From Polyangiaceae bacterium (GTDB taxonomy: Bacteria; Myxococcota_A; Polyangia; Polyangiales; Polyangiaceae): DNA of 64,000 bases. A program made the position numbers and the translations under genes. How positions within the stretch are numbered: position 1 is the stretch's first letter; the number at the start of each line of letters is the position of its first letter. The stretch is from the NCBI GenBank assembly GCA_013214025.1, contig JABSRN010000010.1, positions 1-64,000 of the forward strand, written 5' to 3'. Positions 25,971-37,610 of this stretch are shown piece after piece. The notes below the pieces were generated by a model, which was not told the origin of the DNA, made no database searches, and worked only from the letters and a program-made list of their open reading frames with translations.

Positions 25971-28154
25971 ATGTGGCAATCCCTCCCGGAGTTCGGCACT
26001 GCGCTTCTGTATAGCATCTTGGTCTGCGCGGCCTACACCTTCGCGGTCGCACTCACCGCCGGAGGGGGCAAACCTCGATTGCTCCGGGCAGCTCGCCTAG
26101 GGACCTACGGCACCTGCGCCCTCGTCATGCTGGCGGTGCTCGTGCTCGCCTACGCATTCGTCACCCACGATTTCCGAATCCGTTATGTCGCCCGCTACAG
26201 CGAGCGCAGCATGACCAACACCTATTTGCTGACAGCCCTCTGGGGCGGTCAGGACGGCTCACTGCTCTGGTGGACCTTCTTGCTGAGCGGCTACACCACC
26301 GCCGTCACGATTTGGTTGAAGGGAAAATACCGCAGCCTGCAGCCCTACGTGATCGCCACCTTGATGGTGATCATGAGTTTCTTTGCAGTGTTGATGCTGT
26401 TTGCGGCCAATCCTTTTGAGACCAGTTTTGCTGGTGCCCGTCTGGACGGTGAGGGCCTCAACCCACTGCTGCGAAACTTCTACATGATCATTCATCCGCC
26501 CAGCCTCTACATGGGGTTCGTCGGATGTTCGGTACCCTTCGCCTTTGCCATCGCCGCCTTGGCGACGGGGCGACTCGACAACGAGTGGATCGCAGCCACT
26601 CGCAAATGGATGCTCTTTGCCTGGCTATTTCTGTCTATCGGAAACTGCTTGGGCATGCTGTGGGCCTACGAAGAGCTGGGCTGGGGCGGCTATTGGGCCT
26701 GGGATCCAGTAGAAAACGCCGCCTGTCTACCGTGGTTCACGGCCACCGCCTACGTGCATTCCACGATGATTCAGGAACGCCGAAACATGCTCAAGGTGTG
26801 GAACCTCGTGCTCATTTGCACGACGTTTTTCCTGACAATTTTTGGCACATTTCTGACTCGAGCCGGCCTCATCGCCAGTGTTCACGCCTTCGCCAAGAGC
26901 GATATTGGCATCTACTTCGTCTACTTCATGGCGCTGATAATCGCCGTTCCCGCAGGCCTCATCGTGTGGCGATTGCCCCTGCTGCGCAGTCGAGGGCGTA
27001 TCGAATCAGTGGTCAGCCGCGAGGGCGCATTTGTCGTCAACAACTGGGTCCTGCTCGGTGCCTGCACCTTCATTGGAGTCGCCACCATCTTCCCACGCAT
27101 TAGCGAATGGCTTTGGGACGAAACCGTTACGGTGGGTCCGCCATTCTTCAACCGCTGGATGGTCCCCATCGGACTTTCGCTACTCGCGCTGATGGGCGTC
27201 GCGCCCTTGCTTGCCTGGCGAAAAAGCAGCACGGCGAACCTCGCCGCCGCCGCTCGTTTCCCGTTGATCAGCGCCACCGTGGCAGCGGTGCTGCACCTCA
27301 GCTTGGGTTCCCGATTCGGCTTTCCGGGCGTCGTGCCCAACGACGCCTTCTACGACGGTGTGCTCGGCATCGTTCTTCAAAAGCTGGGTTCGGTAGCGCC
27401 GGTAGTGACAGTGGGTCTGGTCGCCTTCAACTTCGCTGTGGTCGGCCAAGAGTTTTACCGAGGCGCGGTCGCCCGACGCCGACAACACGCCGAGCCCTGG
27501 GGTTCCGCTCTGTTGCGCCTGGTGCAGAAGAGCCGTCGCCGTTACGGCGGCTACATCGTGCACATCGGTATTTCGTTGATGTTCCTCGGCTTCGCTGGCC
27601 GCGCTTGGACCCTAGAAACCGAAGCCAATATGAGCCCCGGCGACAAGATCGAAATCGGCGACTACAGCTTGACCTACGCCGGCCCGCGCATGGAGCTCGA
27701 CGCAGAAAAACGCATGGTTTTCGCCGATGTGGACGTCTCCCAGGACGGGGTCGCTGTCGGTCGTATCTCGCCGGCACGATTCATCTACAAGTCTTCCCGC
27801 AGTAGCCCGACCACTGAAGTCGCCCTGCATCGCACGCTCAAGAACGATCTTTACGCTGTCGTGGCGATCGTCAATCCGACCACCAAACGGGCCACCTTCC
27901 GCTTCCACGTCAACCCGCTGGTATCGTGGCTATGGATAGGTGTTTCGATTCTGATCTGCGGTTGTCTGTTGTCCCTCTGGCCCGAAGTCAGCCTGCAAGA
28001 GATGGGAGTGTGGGCCACGGTCCGAATGACCGCCGGTGTCTTGAGTGGCGTCATGTTCGGCATTCTGCTGGCCTCGATGGCAGCTGGCAGCGGAGCCGCT
28101 CGCGGTGCGGACCCACCGCCGCGGGCACCCCTGGCGGCGGTGGTCGCCCAGTGA
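25971..28154 (+). CDS. ccmF: Cytochrome c heme lyase subunit CcmF
   Basis: Large inner-membrane protein of 727 residues with about 15 hydrophobic segments, a member of the heme-handling WWD family in the system I cytochrome c maturation route. The WWD signature is visible as WGGYWAWDPVENA, with further family blocks ALWGGQDGSLLWWTFLLSGY and IIHPPSLYMGFVG. A periplasmic region near the C-terminus (SYSLTYAG equivalent: GDYSLTYAGPRM) and the last membrane segments complete the CcmF layout. It starts an operon whose next genes are ccm-linked membrane proteins; ccmABCDE and ccmH are not in this window. Confidence 0.92.
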   Translation: MWQSLPEFGTALLYSILVCAAYTFAVALTAGGGKPRLLRAARLGTYGTCALVMLAVLVLAYAFVTHDFRIRYVARYSERSMTNTYLLTALWGGQDGSLLWWTFLLSGYTTAVTIWLKGKYRSLQPYVIATLMVIMSFFAVLMLFAANPFETSFAGARLDGEGLNPLLRNFYMIIHPPSLYMGFVGCSVPFAFAIAALATGRLDNEWIAATRKWMLFAWLFLSIGNCLGMLWAYEELGWGGYWAWDPVENAACLPWFTATAYVHSTMIQERRNMLKVWNLVLICTTFFLTIFGTFLTRAGLIASVHAFAKSDIGIYFVYFMALIIAVPAGLIVWRLPLLRSRGRIESVVSREGAFVVNNWVLLGACTFIGVATIFPRISEWLWDETVTVGPPFFNRWMVPIGLSLLALMGVAPLLAWRKSSTANLAAAARFPLISATVAAVLHLSLGSRFGFPGVVPNDAFYDGVLGIVLQKLGSVAPVVTVGLVAFNFAVVGQEFYRGAVARRRQHAEPWGSALLRLVQKSRRRYGGYIVHIGISLMFLGFAGRAWTLETEANMSPGDKIEIGDYSLTYAGPRMELDAEKRMVFADVDVSQDGVAVGRISPARFIYKSSRSSPTTEVALHRTLKNDLYAVVAIVNPTTKRATFRFHVNPLVSWLWIGVSILICGCLLSLWPEVSLQEMGVWATVRMTAGVLSGVMFGILLASMAAGSGAARGADPPPRAPLAAVVAQ

Positions 28155-28248
28155 CCTCGTTGCTCTTGTTTATGCCGTTCTTATTTCGCCCAGTACAAAC
28201 GGCTACGCCCGCCTTCTCAGGACCGTCCACCGGGTTCCGGAACCCAGT

Positions 28249-29028
28249 GTGAATCAGCTACCCAAACAGCTTCAGCTAGCCACCATCGTGCTGGCACCGC
28301 TCAGTATCGTCCTCTGCTGGCTCAGCCTCGGCTTCGCCCAAGGGCTGCTCGCGTCGGCCGCTTGGGTGCTGGTGCTCATCATCAGTCTGTTTTGGACCAG
28401 TCTCCAAAGTCTCACGGGTGATACCGCGCTGAACCTGGAGGAAGCCATCGGACTCGGCGGACCCAGCCCGGAAGAGGAACAGAAGCGCGCGGTCCTGCGG
28501 GCCCTCAAGGATCTGGAATTCGAGCGCAGCGTGGGCAAGATCAACGAGACGGACTACCATCAGTTGTCAGCCAACTACCGCAGAGAGGCCAAGCGCCTGC
28601 TGAAGGCACTCGATCACTCCCTGGAAGATCTTCGCAGCAAAGCCGAGGAGCTACTCACCGAAGAATTGAGTCGGCAGGCGGATCGCTCCCCTCGCGACTC
28701 AGACGATGGGCGATCCGCTGGCAGCGATTCGGCGGGCGATCTTACGCATCCGCAGGAGCTCAGCGGTGATGCACCAGCGCCGGCAGACTCAGCCCCGGTC
28801 GCTACGGATGATTCCGCTGAGGGCCAAGAGTCCCCCAGCCCGGCTGAGGCCGTAACGGGCCCGTCTCGACAGTGCGACCACTGCGACGCCCGAAGCCCGC
28901 TAGCACTAGACGAATGCGAGTCCTGCGGCGCCCAGCTCGCTATTGACGGGCAGATCCTCTGCCGCTCTTGTCCGAGCCGCTACAACGACGACCACGCGGT
29001 GTGTCCGGTGTGCGGGGTCGGTCGATGA
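28249..29028 (+). CDS. CcmI-like membrane protein with zinc ribbon
   Basis: Protein of about 259 residues. Two N-terminal hydrophobic segments (IVLAPLSIVLCWLSLGF, LLASAAWVLVLIISLFW) are followed by the helical stretch RAVLRALKDLEFERSVGKIN then ETDYHQLSANYRREAKRLL, which is the pattern of CcmI/CycH N-terminal regions and of ccm-linked proteins in delta-lineages. After an acidic Ser/Asp/Pro linker it ends with a zinc-ribbon pattern CDHCDARS...CESCG, CRSC and CPVCGVGR. The GTG at 28249 is the first start after ccmF in this frame. Its role in cytochrome c maturation is inferred from position and the helical motif. Confidence 0.7.
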   Translation: MNQLPKQLQLATIVLAPLSIVLCWLSLGFAQGLLASAAWVLVLIISLFWTSLQSLTGDTALNLEEAIGLGGPSPEEEQKRAVLRALKDLEFERSVGKINETDYHQLSANYRREAKRLLKALDHSLEDLRSKAEELLTEELSRQADRSPRDSDDGRSAGSDSAGDLTHPQELSGDAPAPADSAPVATDDSAEGQESPSPAEAVTGPSRQCDHCDARSPLALDECESCGAQLAIDGQILCRSCPSRYNDDHAVCPVCGVGR

Positions 29029-30446
29029 AGCCATTCGTACCGCGAGGCAGCGCTCACGGCGCGGTGTTGATGGCGATGTGCCTAAGCAGCGCCGCACTGG
29101 CGCAGACTCCAATGGTGGCTACTGCACCCCAAGTCAACAAGCTGCCGGGCCAAGCCGCACGCCCCGCTCCCGTAGCGGATGCCGTACCAACAAAACCAAA
29201 AACGTCCCCCGCGCCGCAAGCCAACAACAATCCGACGGCTCCGACGGAATCAACAGCGCCCGCAGGCTCTCCTCACGGCACGGTCACATCCCCCCACGGC
29301 GGCAGCAATGCAGCGGGCATGCGACGCCCCCAAGCGCCTATGGATCGGTCCAGCGTCGACCCCACAGTCCCGGCAGGAAGCGTTTTTGTCCAGCTGCGAG
29401 ATGTAACTGGGGCACCCCTGGCCGCACGAACTGTCGTGCTCAACGTGACACGCCAAACCATCGCCGAGGGCACTTCGCGCTCTATCCAACAGCTGCGCAC
29501 CGATCAGAGCGGCTTCGCGCGCTTCCAACGGCTCAGCAGCAATACCGATTTTAGCTACCGAATTCGCACCGAGCAGGGCGAGGCCACCTATGCTTCGCCG
29601 ATTTTTCGTCTGAGTCCAGCAGCTGGCCAATCGCTACTGCTACATGTGTTGCCTGTCACCCGGCAGTTGTCGACTGCCATGGTGGGCATGACAGGCTTTG
29701 TGAGCGTGCAGCCTCGGGACGATGTCTTCTCGATGGAGGTCTCGTATACGGTGTTCAACGTAGGCGCCAACACCTGGGTTCCCAGTAGCGTCTCGATTCA
29801 ATTGCCCGAAGGGGCCACAGCAGTGACCGCAGAAGAAGGCATGGCAGACACTCGCTTTGTACCCGTCGGGGAAGACCGCGTGAAGCTAGTGGGCACCTAC
29901 GGCCCCGGCAAACATGCAGTGAGTTATCGCTACAACTTACCGAACGAACACAAGGAAACCCAGAGCTTCGATTTCGAGCTACTGCCTCGAGTGTTCGAAG
30001 TTCGCATCGCCAGCGAAGCCGGGCCCCACATGAAACTCGCGGTCGATGATTTTCCCCCAGCTCAGGAAGTTCGTTCTGAGACCGGACAGCGTGTTCTACT
30101 TGCCCGGCGCCAGCAAAACGCGGAACAAAGCCCACTGGAAACCGTTCGGATCTTCCTCAGCGGGATGCCAACTCCAGGCCCCGGTCGTTGGGTGGCGGTG
30201 GCTCTGGCGGCCCTGTTGGCGTTGCTGGGGCTAATCTCTCGCTGGCGAAGTGCACCCGCCTCTAGGATCCGAGTGCCAAAAAGTGATGTCACAGCGGCCA
30301 GAAATCTGCTCTTGGAGGAGCTGGTCTTCCTCGAAAAGGCCAATGACAGAAAAAAGATTGGCCCGAGAACTTATCGAAGTGCGCGCAAAGAATTGCTCGA
30401 TGCCCTCGCCCGCCTTGAGGCAATCAGGGCCGTTTCAGCTGGATAG
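29025..30446 (+). CDS. Secreted membrane-anchored protein with carboxypeptidase-regulatory-like domain
   Basis: Protein of 473 residues with a Sec signal peptide (cleavage near ALAQT), a Pro/Ala/Thr-rich linker of about 100 residues and a domain starting GSVFVQLRDVTGAPLAARTV, typical of carboxypeptidase regulatory-like (CarboxypepD_reg) beta-sandwiches. Further beta-rich segments follow (VSYTVFNVGANTWVP). One membrane segment near residue 405 (WVAVALAALLALLGLIS) and a cytosolic helical tail (LLLEELVFLEKANDRKKIG) complete it; the tail resembles the CcmI-like helix of the preceding gene. ATG overlaps the preceding stop (ATGA), so it belongs to the ccmF operon. Function unknown. Confidence 0.65.
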   Translation: MKPFVPRGSAHGAVLMAMCLSSAALAQTPMVATAPQVNKLPGQAARPAPVADAVPTKPKTSPAPQANNNPTAPTESTAPAGSPHGTVTSPHGGSNAAGMRRPQAPMDRSSVDPTVPAGSVFVQLRDVTGAPLAARTVVLNVTRQTIAEGTSRSIQQLRTDQSGFARFQRLSSNTDFSYRIRTEQGEATYASPIFRLSPAAGQSLLLHVLPVTRQLSTAMVGMTGFVSVQPRDDVFSMEVSYTVFNVGANTWVPSSVSIQLPEGATAVTAEEGMADTRFVPVGEDRVKLVGTYGPGKHAVSYRYNLPNEHKETQSFDFELLPRVFEVRIASEAGPHMKLAVDDFPPAQEVRSETGQRVLLARRQQNAEQSPLETVRIFLSGMPTPGPGRWVAVALAALLALLGLISRWRSAPASRIRVPKSDVTAARNLLLEELVFLEKANDRKKIGPRTYRSARKELLDALARLEAIRAVSAG

Positions 30447-30451
30447 CGCGA

Positions 30452-30799
30452 TAAATCAGCTTGATTTACGTTCAGCTCATGGCAGCAGCCCCCATTATCC
30501 CCAACTGGGGATAACATCGGGATAACGCTGAGGACTGGATCGGGGAAGTAGGGGGAGAAAGCCACCCCCCCAAGTTCATCACCAAGTCACCTACAACTCA
30601 GCACCCGGGTCTACCCACACCCAGAAGAACGATAAACCCTTTGGTTACCGTCGCTTGCGGAGTTTTCCCCAGTATCCACACCCCCTACTAAGACTACCCT
30701 TTTAATTAAAAATCTCTTCAAGATCGTTCTTAAGAAAGCGCGCCAACTCCCGTGCTTGGGTGACTAGCGGAGAGGGCAACTCAGGGTTAGAGAAACACC
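30452..30799. other. Candidate replication origin segment before dnaN
   Basis: About 350 bases without a gene. An inverted repeat TAAATCA/TGATTTA lies at 30452-30468. TTATCCCCA and TGGGGATAA (30495-30514) are facing near-DnaA-boxes (one mismatch to TTATCCACA). A third near-match, GTATCCACA, is at 30672-30680. An AT-rich stretch (30699-30737) could be the unwinding element. It directly precedes dnaN. No dnaA gene is adjacent. Read by eye; other box-like sequences may be missed. Confidence 0.45.
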
Positions 30800-31924
30800 A
30801 TGCACGTTGTTGTCAGCAAGAAGGAACTGCTGAAAATCCTAGCCCATTGTCAGGGAGTCGCAGACAAGAAGAGCACCATGCCGGTGCTGGGAAATGTCCT
30901 GCTCACGGCTGGAAAGGACAGTCTCAAGCTGTCCGCCACCGATCTCTATCTTGCCGTATTGGGGGATGTTCCCGCCAAGGTGGAGGAATCCGGATCTGTT
31001 GCGGTGGGCGCCAAGGATCTCTTCGATCGAGTCAAGATGATGCCGGACGCGATGCTGTCCATTTCGACTGATGGCGCCCAGACGACCATCAGAGCTCAGG
31101 GCTCGGCTCGTCGCTATACGCTCAACGGTTTGTTCGGCGAAGAGTTTCCTGCCCTTCCCAAAGCTGACGAAGGGGCGCCCAAGATGTCTCTCGAGATATC
31201 GGCGCTGCGCGACTTAATCAACTCGACCCACTTTTCGATATCGACAGACGAGACGCGCCTGCATCTCAATAGCGCTCTCTTCGAGTGGGAAGGTTCCCAC
31301 GTTCGCATGGTCACGACCGATGGTCATCGCCTCAGCAAGCGCGAGACGTCGGTGTCGGGCGATGGCAACGCGAAGATGCTGATTCCGCTCAAAGGTGTTC
31401 TCGAACTGCGAAGGCTCTGTGACGAAGCCCGGGCTGACGGCGACGATGCTTTGGTTACGATTCAACAGAGCGGTCCCAACGCCTTCTTCGCGATGAGCGG
31501 CTTTCAGTTCAGCGTCAAACTCGTCGATGCTCAGTTTCCGCCTTACGACCAGGTGATCCCGAGCACCACGGCTCGATCCATTCGTGCTCCCAGGGCTGCT
31601 GTCGCCGATGCACTACGCGCTGTGTCCATCGCAGCCAGTGACCGAACCGGTGGCGTGAAACTCACGCTGAGCAACAACACCATGCGTTTTAGCAGCGAGA
31701 GCCCGGAGAGCGGGGACGGCTTCGACGAAGTTCCGGTCGAGTACGACGAGGAAGAGCTGACCATTGGCTTCAATGCTCGATACTTTCTGGACGTTCTCAG
31801 TGCCTTCACGGACGAACACTTGGTCCTCGGTGTAAGCGGTGAGCTAGATCCCGCGACCATCACTCCTGGCAACAACACCGACGCGGAAAACTACCTTGCG
31901 GTGATCATGCCCATGCGCATCTGA
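30800..31924 (+). CDS. dnaN: DNA polymerase III beta sliding clamp
   Basis: Ring-forming clamp of 374 residues tethering DNA polymerase III to DNA. It begins MHVVVSKKELLKILAHCQGV, has the three-domain repeat layout of the clamp (KSTMPVLGNVLL at the start, HLNSALFEWEGSHVRMVTTD in domain 2) and ends at the classic EIPGNNxxxxYLAVIMPMRI-type C-terminus (ENYLAVIMPMRI), which is the conserved family ending. Head of the dnaN-recF-gyrB cluster; 7 bases before recF. Confidence 0.96.
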   Translation: MHVVVSKKELLKILAHCQGVADKKSTMPVLGNVLLTAGKDSLKLSATDLYLAVLGDVPAKVEESGSVAVGAKDLFDRVKMMPDAMLSISTDGAQTTIRAQGSARRYTLNGLFGEEFPALPKADEGAPKMSLEISALRDLINSTHFSISTDETRLHLNSALFEWEGSHVRMVTTDGHRLSKRETSVSGDGNAKMLIPLKGVLELRRLCDEARADGDDALVTIQQSGPNAFFAMSGFQFSVKLVDAQFPPYDQVIPSTTARSIRAPRAAVADALRAVSIAASDRTGGVKLTLSNNTMRFSSESPESGDGFDEVPVEYDEEELTIGFNARYFLDVLSAFTDEHLVLGVSGELDPATITPGNNTDAENYLAVIMPMRI

Positions 31925-31931
31925 GACGCTG

Positions 31932-33035
31932 GTGACCACCAAGCTGAGCTTCGTGGATCTACAGATCCGCAGCTTCCGCAATATCAACGAACTGTCCCTG
32001 ACAGAGCTCGGCCGCATCAACGTCATTTCCGGCAACAACGGACACGGCAAAACCAGTGCGCTCGAAGCGATCTATTTCGTTTCTACCAGCCGAAGTTTTC
32101 GAGCTGAAAAGCTCCGGGATTTGGTCGCCGAAGGATCCGAACACTGCCATGTCCGGGCGCACATCTCTGAGGGTGGCTATGTGCGGGAGCAACAGGCAGC
32201 CCTGGGTCCCCGTTCGCGCAAGCTTCAAATCGACGGAGCGAAGACCACAAAAATTGCGGAATTTGCGACCAAGACGCCAGTGGTCGTGTTTCACCCGGGA
32301 GATCTGCTGCTCGCTAGCGGTCCGGCGTCCTTACGCCGTACCCTGCTGGACCGCGTAGCGCTGTTTATTGAGCCCCCGAGCGCGGCTCATCGCCGGGCGT
32401 ACCAAAAGGCGGTACGTGAGCGACAACGCGTACTTGAGGAGCGGGGAGTCCGGGCATCCGAGTTATTCGCCTACGAGGAGTTGATGGCCAAACACGGGTC
32501 GGCACTGTCCCGGGCCCGGGCCCGAGCGGCTGAGCGACTTTCAGAAGCGCTGTCTCGGGCCTTTTGCCGCATGGCAGCCCCCAATCTCAAGCTTAGGGTC
32601 GAATACGAGCCCGGTGGCACCGAGGATCCCGAACTATTTCTCAAGACGTTGGCTGAACGAAGGGTTTCCGATCAGCAACGCCGGGGTGCCGGCTTTGGGC
32701 CTCAGAAAGACGAGTTGGCTCTTTCCATCGACGGCCGCTCGGCCCGGCGTCATGCATCCCAGGGTCAACAACGAATCCTCGCATTGGCGATTAAGACCGC
32801 TGAGCTGCATTGTGTGCGGGAAGCACGGGGCACTCATCCCGTGTTGTTGCTGGATGATGTTTCCAGCGAGCTCGATCCCACCCGCATCGGCGCTGTGTAC
32901 GACTTTTTGCGGGACACCCCTGGTCAGGTGTTTGTCACCACCACCCGGCCGAACCTGTTTCAGACACCAGGAATTGACTCGTCTTTACGCAGGGATTTCC
33001 GACTGGATTGCGGTGCCCTAGTCGACGCTGATTGA
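31932..33035 (+). CDS. recF: DNA repair and recombination ATPase RecF
   Basis: SMC-like ATPase of 367 residues that loads RecA at gaps with RecO and RecR. Walker A is SGNNGHGKTSALEAIYF, the signature segment is GQQRILALAIKTAEL, and the Walker B is PVLLLDDVSSELD, all in the RecF order. GTG start 7 bases after dnaN. Its place between dnaN and gyrB is the usual bacterial arrangement around the origin. Confidence 0.95.
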   Translation: MTTKLSFVDLQIRSFRNINELSLTELGRINVISGNNGHGKTSALEAIYFVSTSRSFRAEKLRDLVAEGSEHCHVRAHISEGGYVREQQAALGPRSRKLQIDGAKTTKIAEFATKTPVVVFHPGDLLLASGPASLRRTLLDRVALFIEPPSAAHRRAYQKAVRERQRVLEERGVRASELFAYEELMAKHGSALSRARARAAERLSEALSRAFCRMAAPNLKLRVEYEPGGTEDPELFLKTLAERRVSDQQRRGAGFGPQKDELALSIDGRSARRHASQGQQRILALAIKTAELHCVREARGTHPVLLLDDVSSELDPTRIGAVYDFLRDTPGQVFVTTTRPNLFQTPGIDSSLRRDFRLDCGALVDAD

Positions 33036-35959
<2,924 letters not shown>

Positions 35960-36277
35960 AGGGATCGCCGCATATCTAGCGCTAGCAGGAGCGTAGCAGC
36001 TGGATTCGTAGCCAGGCGTCCTGAGAGAGGCTGCGAACAGAGAGTCCGCCCATGGCGGCATGAGTGGGTGGTCACTGGTGGCTAGCCGCCTCGTCGGGGG
36101 TATCAGCCGGTCAAGGGTTGTCCGCTCGGCGGGCCTTGCAGTGGGAATAATCTTTGCTCTCCGGGCTGCCGTCATGTTTTGCTCTAGCTGCAGATCAGCG
36201 AAGCGCTTGCAACCGGGGGGTTTAGGCCCGGTTCCGACTTATCGACACGGACTTATCCACTCAGAGGTTAACTAGAT
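35960..36277. other. Intergenic region after gyrB with DnaA-box-like sites
   Basis: About 320 bases. An inverted repeat AACCGGG/CCCGGTT lies at 36211-36233. Immediately after it, two same-direction sites TTATCGACA (36239-36247) and TTATCCACT (36253-36261) each differ by one base from TTATCCACA and are spaced 14 bases apart. They lie about 20 bases before the next gene. Rest of the region shows nothing I can name. Confidence 0.45.
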
Positions 36278-36997
36278 ATGGCTTTGAAAACTTTCTCCTT
36301 AGGATTCGGAAGCTTGGCGCTGGTGGCGCTAATCATTAGCGGTTGTAGCGATGACACCAAGCCCGGCGGCGGCACAGACGCAGGCACTGATAGCTCGGCC
36401 ACCAATGATTCTGCTGGTGGCACAGATGCGGTGGCTGCAATCGTGGAGCCCGATCCAGCTCCCTGCGGAGATCTGAGTTGCCCGGCGGTGGATATCGGCT
36501 TTGGCATGCCATGGCTGCCCGGCTGTTGTCCCGAGAACGCGAGCGCCTCGTCTTGCGGGGTAGACACCACCTCCATCAACTCCATGATGCCGCTGGGTGC
36601 GGGCTGTCAGCCTACGGAGCAGCCCGGCATTGTGGAGGGCAGTGGCTGTCCTGACGTGATTTTGGATCCCCAGACGGTGCCGCTACCGGATATGCTCGGT
36701 TGCTGTCGCCCAGACAACACCTGTGGCGCCGTGCTGGGCACTATCGATCTCGGCGGCACCCTCAGCGTGACTATCGGCCTAGGCTGCATAGACAAGGGCC
36801 CCGTAACCGCACTTGGCACCCCCATCGAGAGCTGCGTGTACGTGCCCCCGGTAGTGGACTCGGGAGCTCCCGAGACGGGAAGCGATAGCGGAGCCGCTGA
36901 TACCGGCGCGAGCGACAGCGCCCCCAGCGACAGCGCCCCCAGTGACAGTGGTGGCGACAGTGGCGATTCAGGAGCCGACGCCGCGGACGCTGGCTGA
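36278..36997 (+). CDS. Cysteine-rich lipoprotein with Asp/Ser/Gly tail
   Basis: Protein of 239 residues with a lipobox (LIISGC) after a hydrophobic core. The mature part has cysteines in short clusters (CGDLSCP, CCPEN, GCCRPDNTCG) and hydrophobic beta-like stretches, then a low-complexity C-terminal tail of repeated SDSAP and DSG units that is coded by a short imperfect tandem repeat (36911-36950). The type is frequent in Myxococcota surfaces; function unknown. ATG start. Its 3' end overlaps, in another frame, the open frame holding the ClpB fragment. Confidence 0.7.
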   Translation: MALKTFSLGFGSLALVALIISGCSDDTKPGGGTDAGTDSSATNDSAGGTDAVAAIVEPDPAPCGDLSCPAVDIGFGMPWLPGCCPENASASSCGVDTTSINSMMPLGAGCQPTEQPGIVEGSGCPDVILDPQTVPLPDMLGCCRPDNTCGAVLGTIDLGGTLSVTIGLGCIDKGPVTALGTPIESCVYVPPVVDSGAPETGSDSGAADTGASDSAPSDSAPSDSGGDSGDSGADAADAG

Positions 36998-37610
36998 ACA
37001 CGTTTTACCAGTAGAGAAACAAGACAGCGCCTTGGTTGGCGCTGCGGCACTCAGTCTCCGCTACATTTCCGACCGCTTTCTGCCGGACAAGGCCTTGGAC
37101 TTGGTGGACGAAGTCGCGGCGAAGATCAAGATGGAGATCGACAGCGTGCCGTTCGAGATCAATCAGCTCCAGCGGAATATCCAAGAGCTGAAGATCGAAG
37201 AACAAGCGCTCAAGCGAGAGCGGGATCCGGCGTCCAAGAAGCGCCTCGGAACCCTGCGCGAAGAAGTAGACGAACTGGCCGAGCTGTTAGCGGTGGGCCG
37301 TTCCCGTTGGCTAAAGGAGAAAGATGTCATCTTTCAGATCCGCGCCAAGCAAAAGACCATCGAGGAGCTGCGGGCCGATGAGGAGCAGGCGCGGCGCGAC
37401 GGAAATCTCGGTCGCGCCGCTGAGGTGCAGTACGGCACCATTCCAGCGGCGGAACTCGCCATCGAGGAGCTTCGTGCGGCTCTCGCTAAGGTCCAAGGCG
37501 ATCAGGCCTACCTAAAAGAGGAGGTCTGGGCAATGTACGAACTACGCGCTCCAGGTCCGGGGATCGAAATCTTCCCGTGGGTGCCCGCTGATCAAGATTT
37601 GACGCAATAG
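36942..37610 (+). pseudogene. ClpB middle-domain fragment
   Basis: From about 37023 to 37526 this frame encodes the end of the first ATPase domain of ClpB (DSALVGAAALSLRYISDRFL, PDKALDLVDEVAAKIKMEID) and then the coiled-coil middle domain (IQELKIEEQALKRERDPASK, AAEVQYGTIPAAELAIEELR). The chaperone's N-domain, both Walker motifs and second ATPase domain are absent before and after. The frame starts with an ATG at 36942 inside the preceding lipoprotein gene and ends with an unrelated tail that overlaps the 3' end of cinA. It is most simply a remnant of a deleted or rearranged clpB; a small coiled-coil protein made from it cannot be excluded. Confidence 0.75.

Noticed and set aside
36060-36275. 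Short frame after gyrB
   Set aside because: It ends across the DnaA-box-like sites, has no signal or family pattern and no Shine-Dalgarno.
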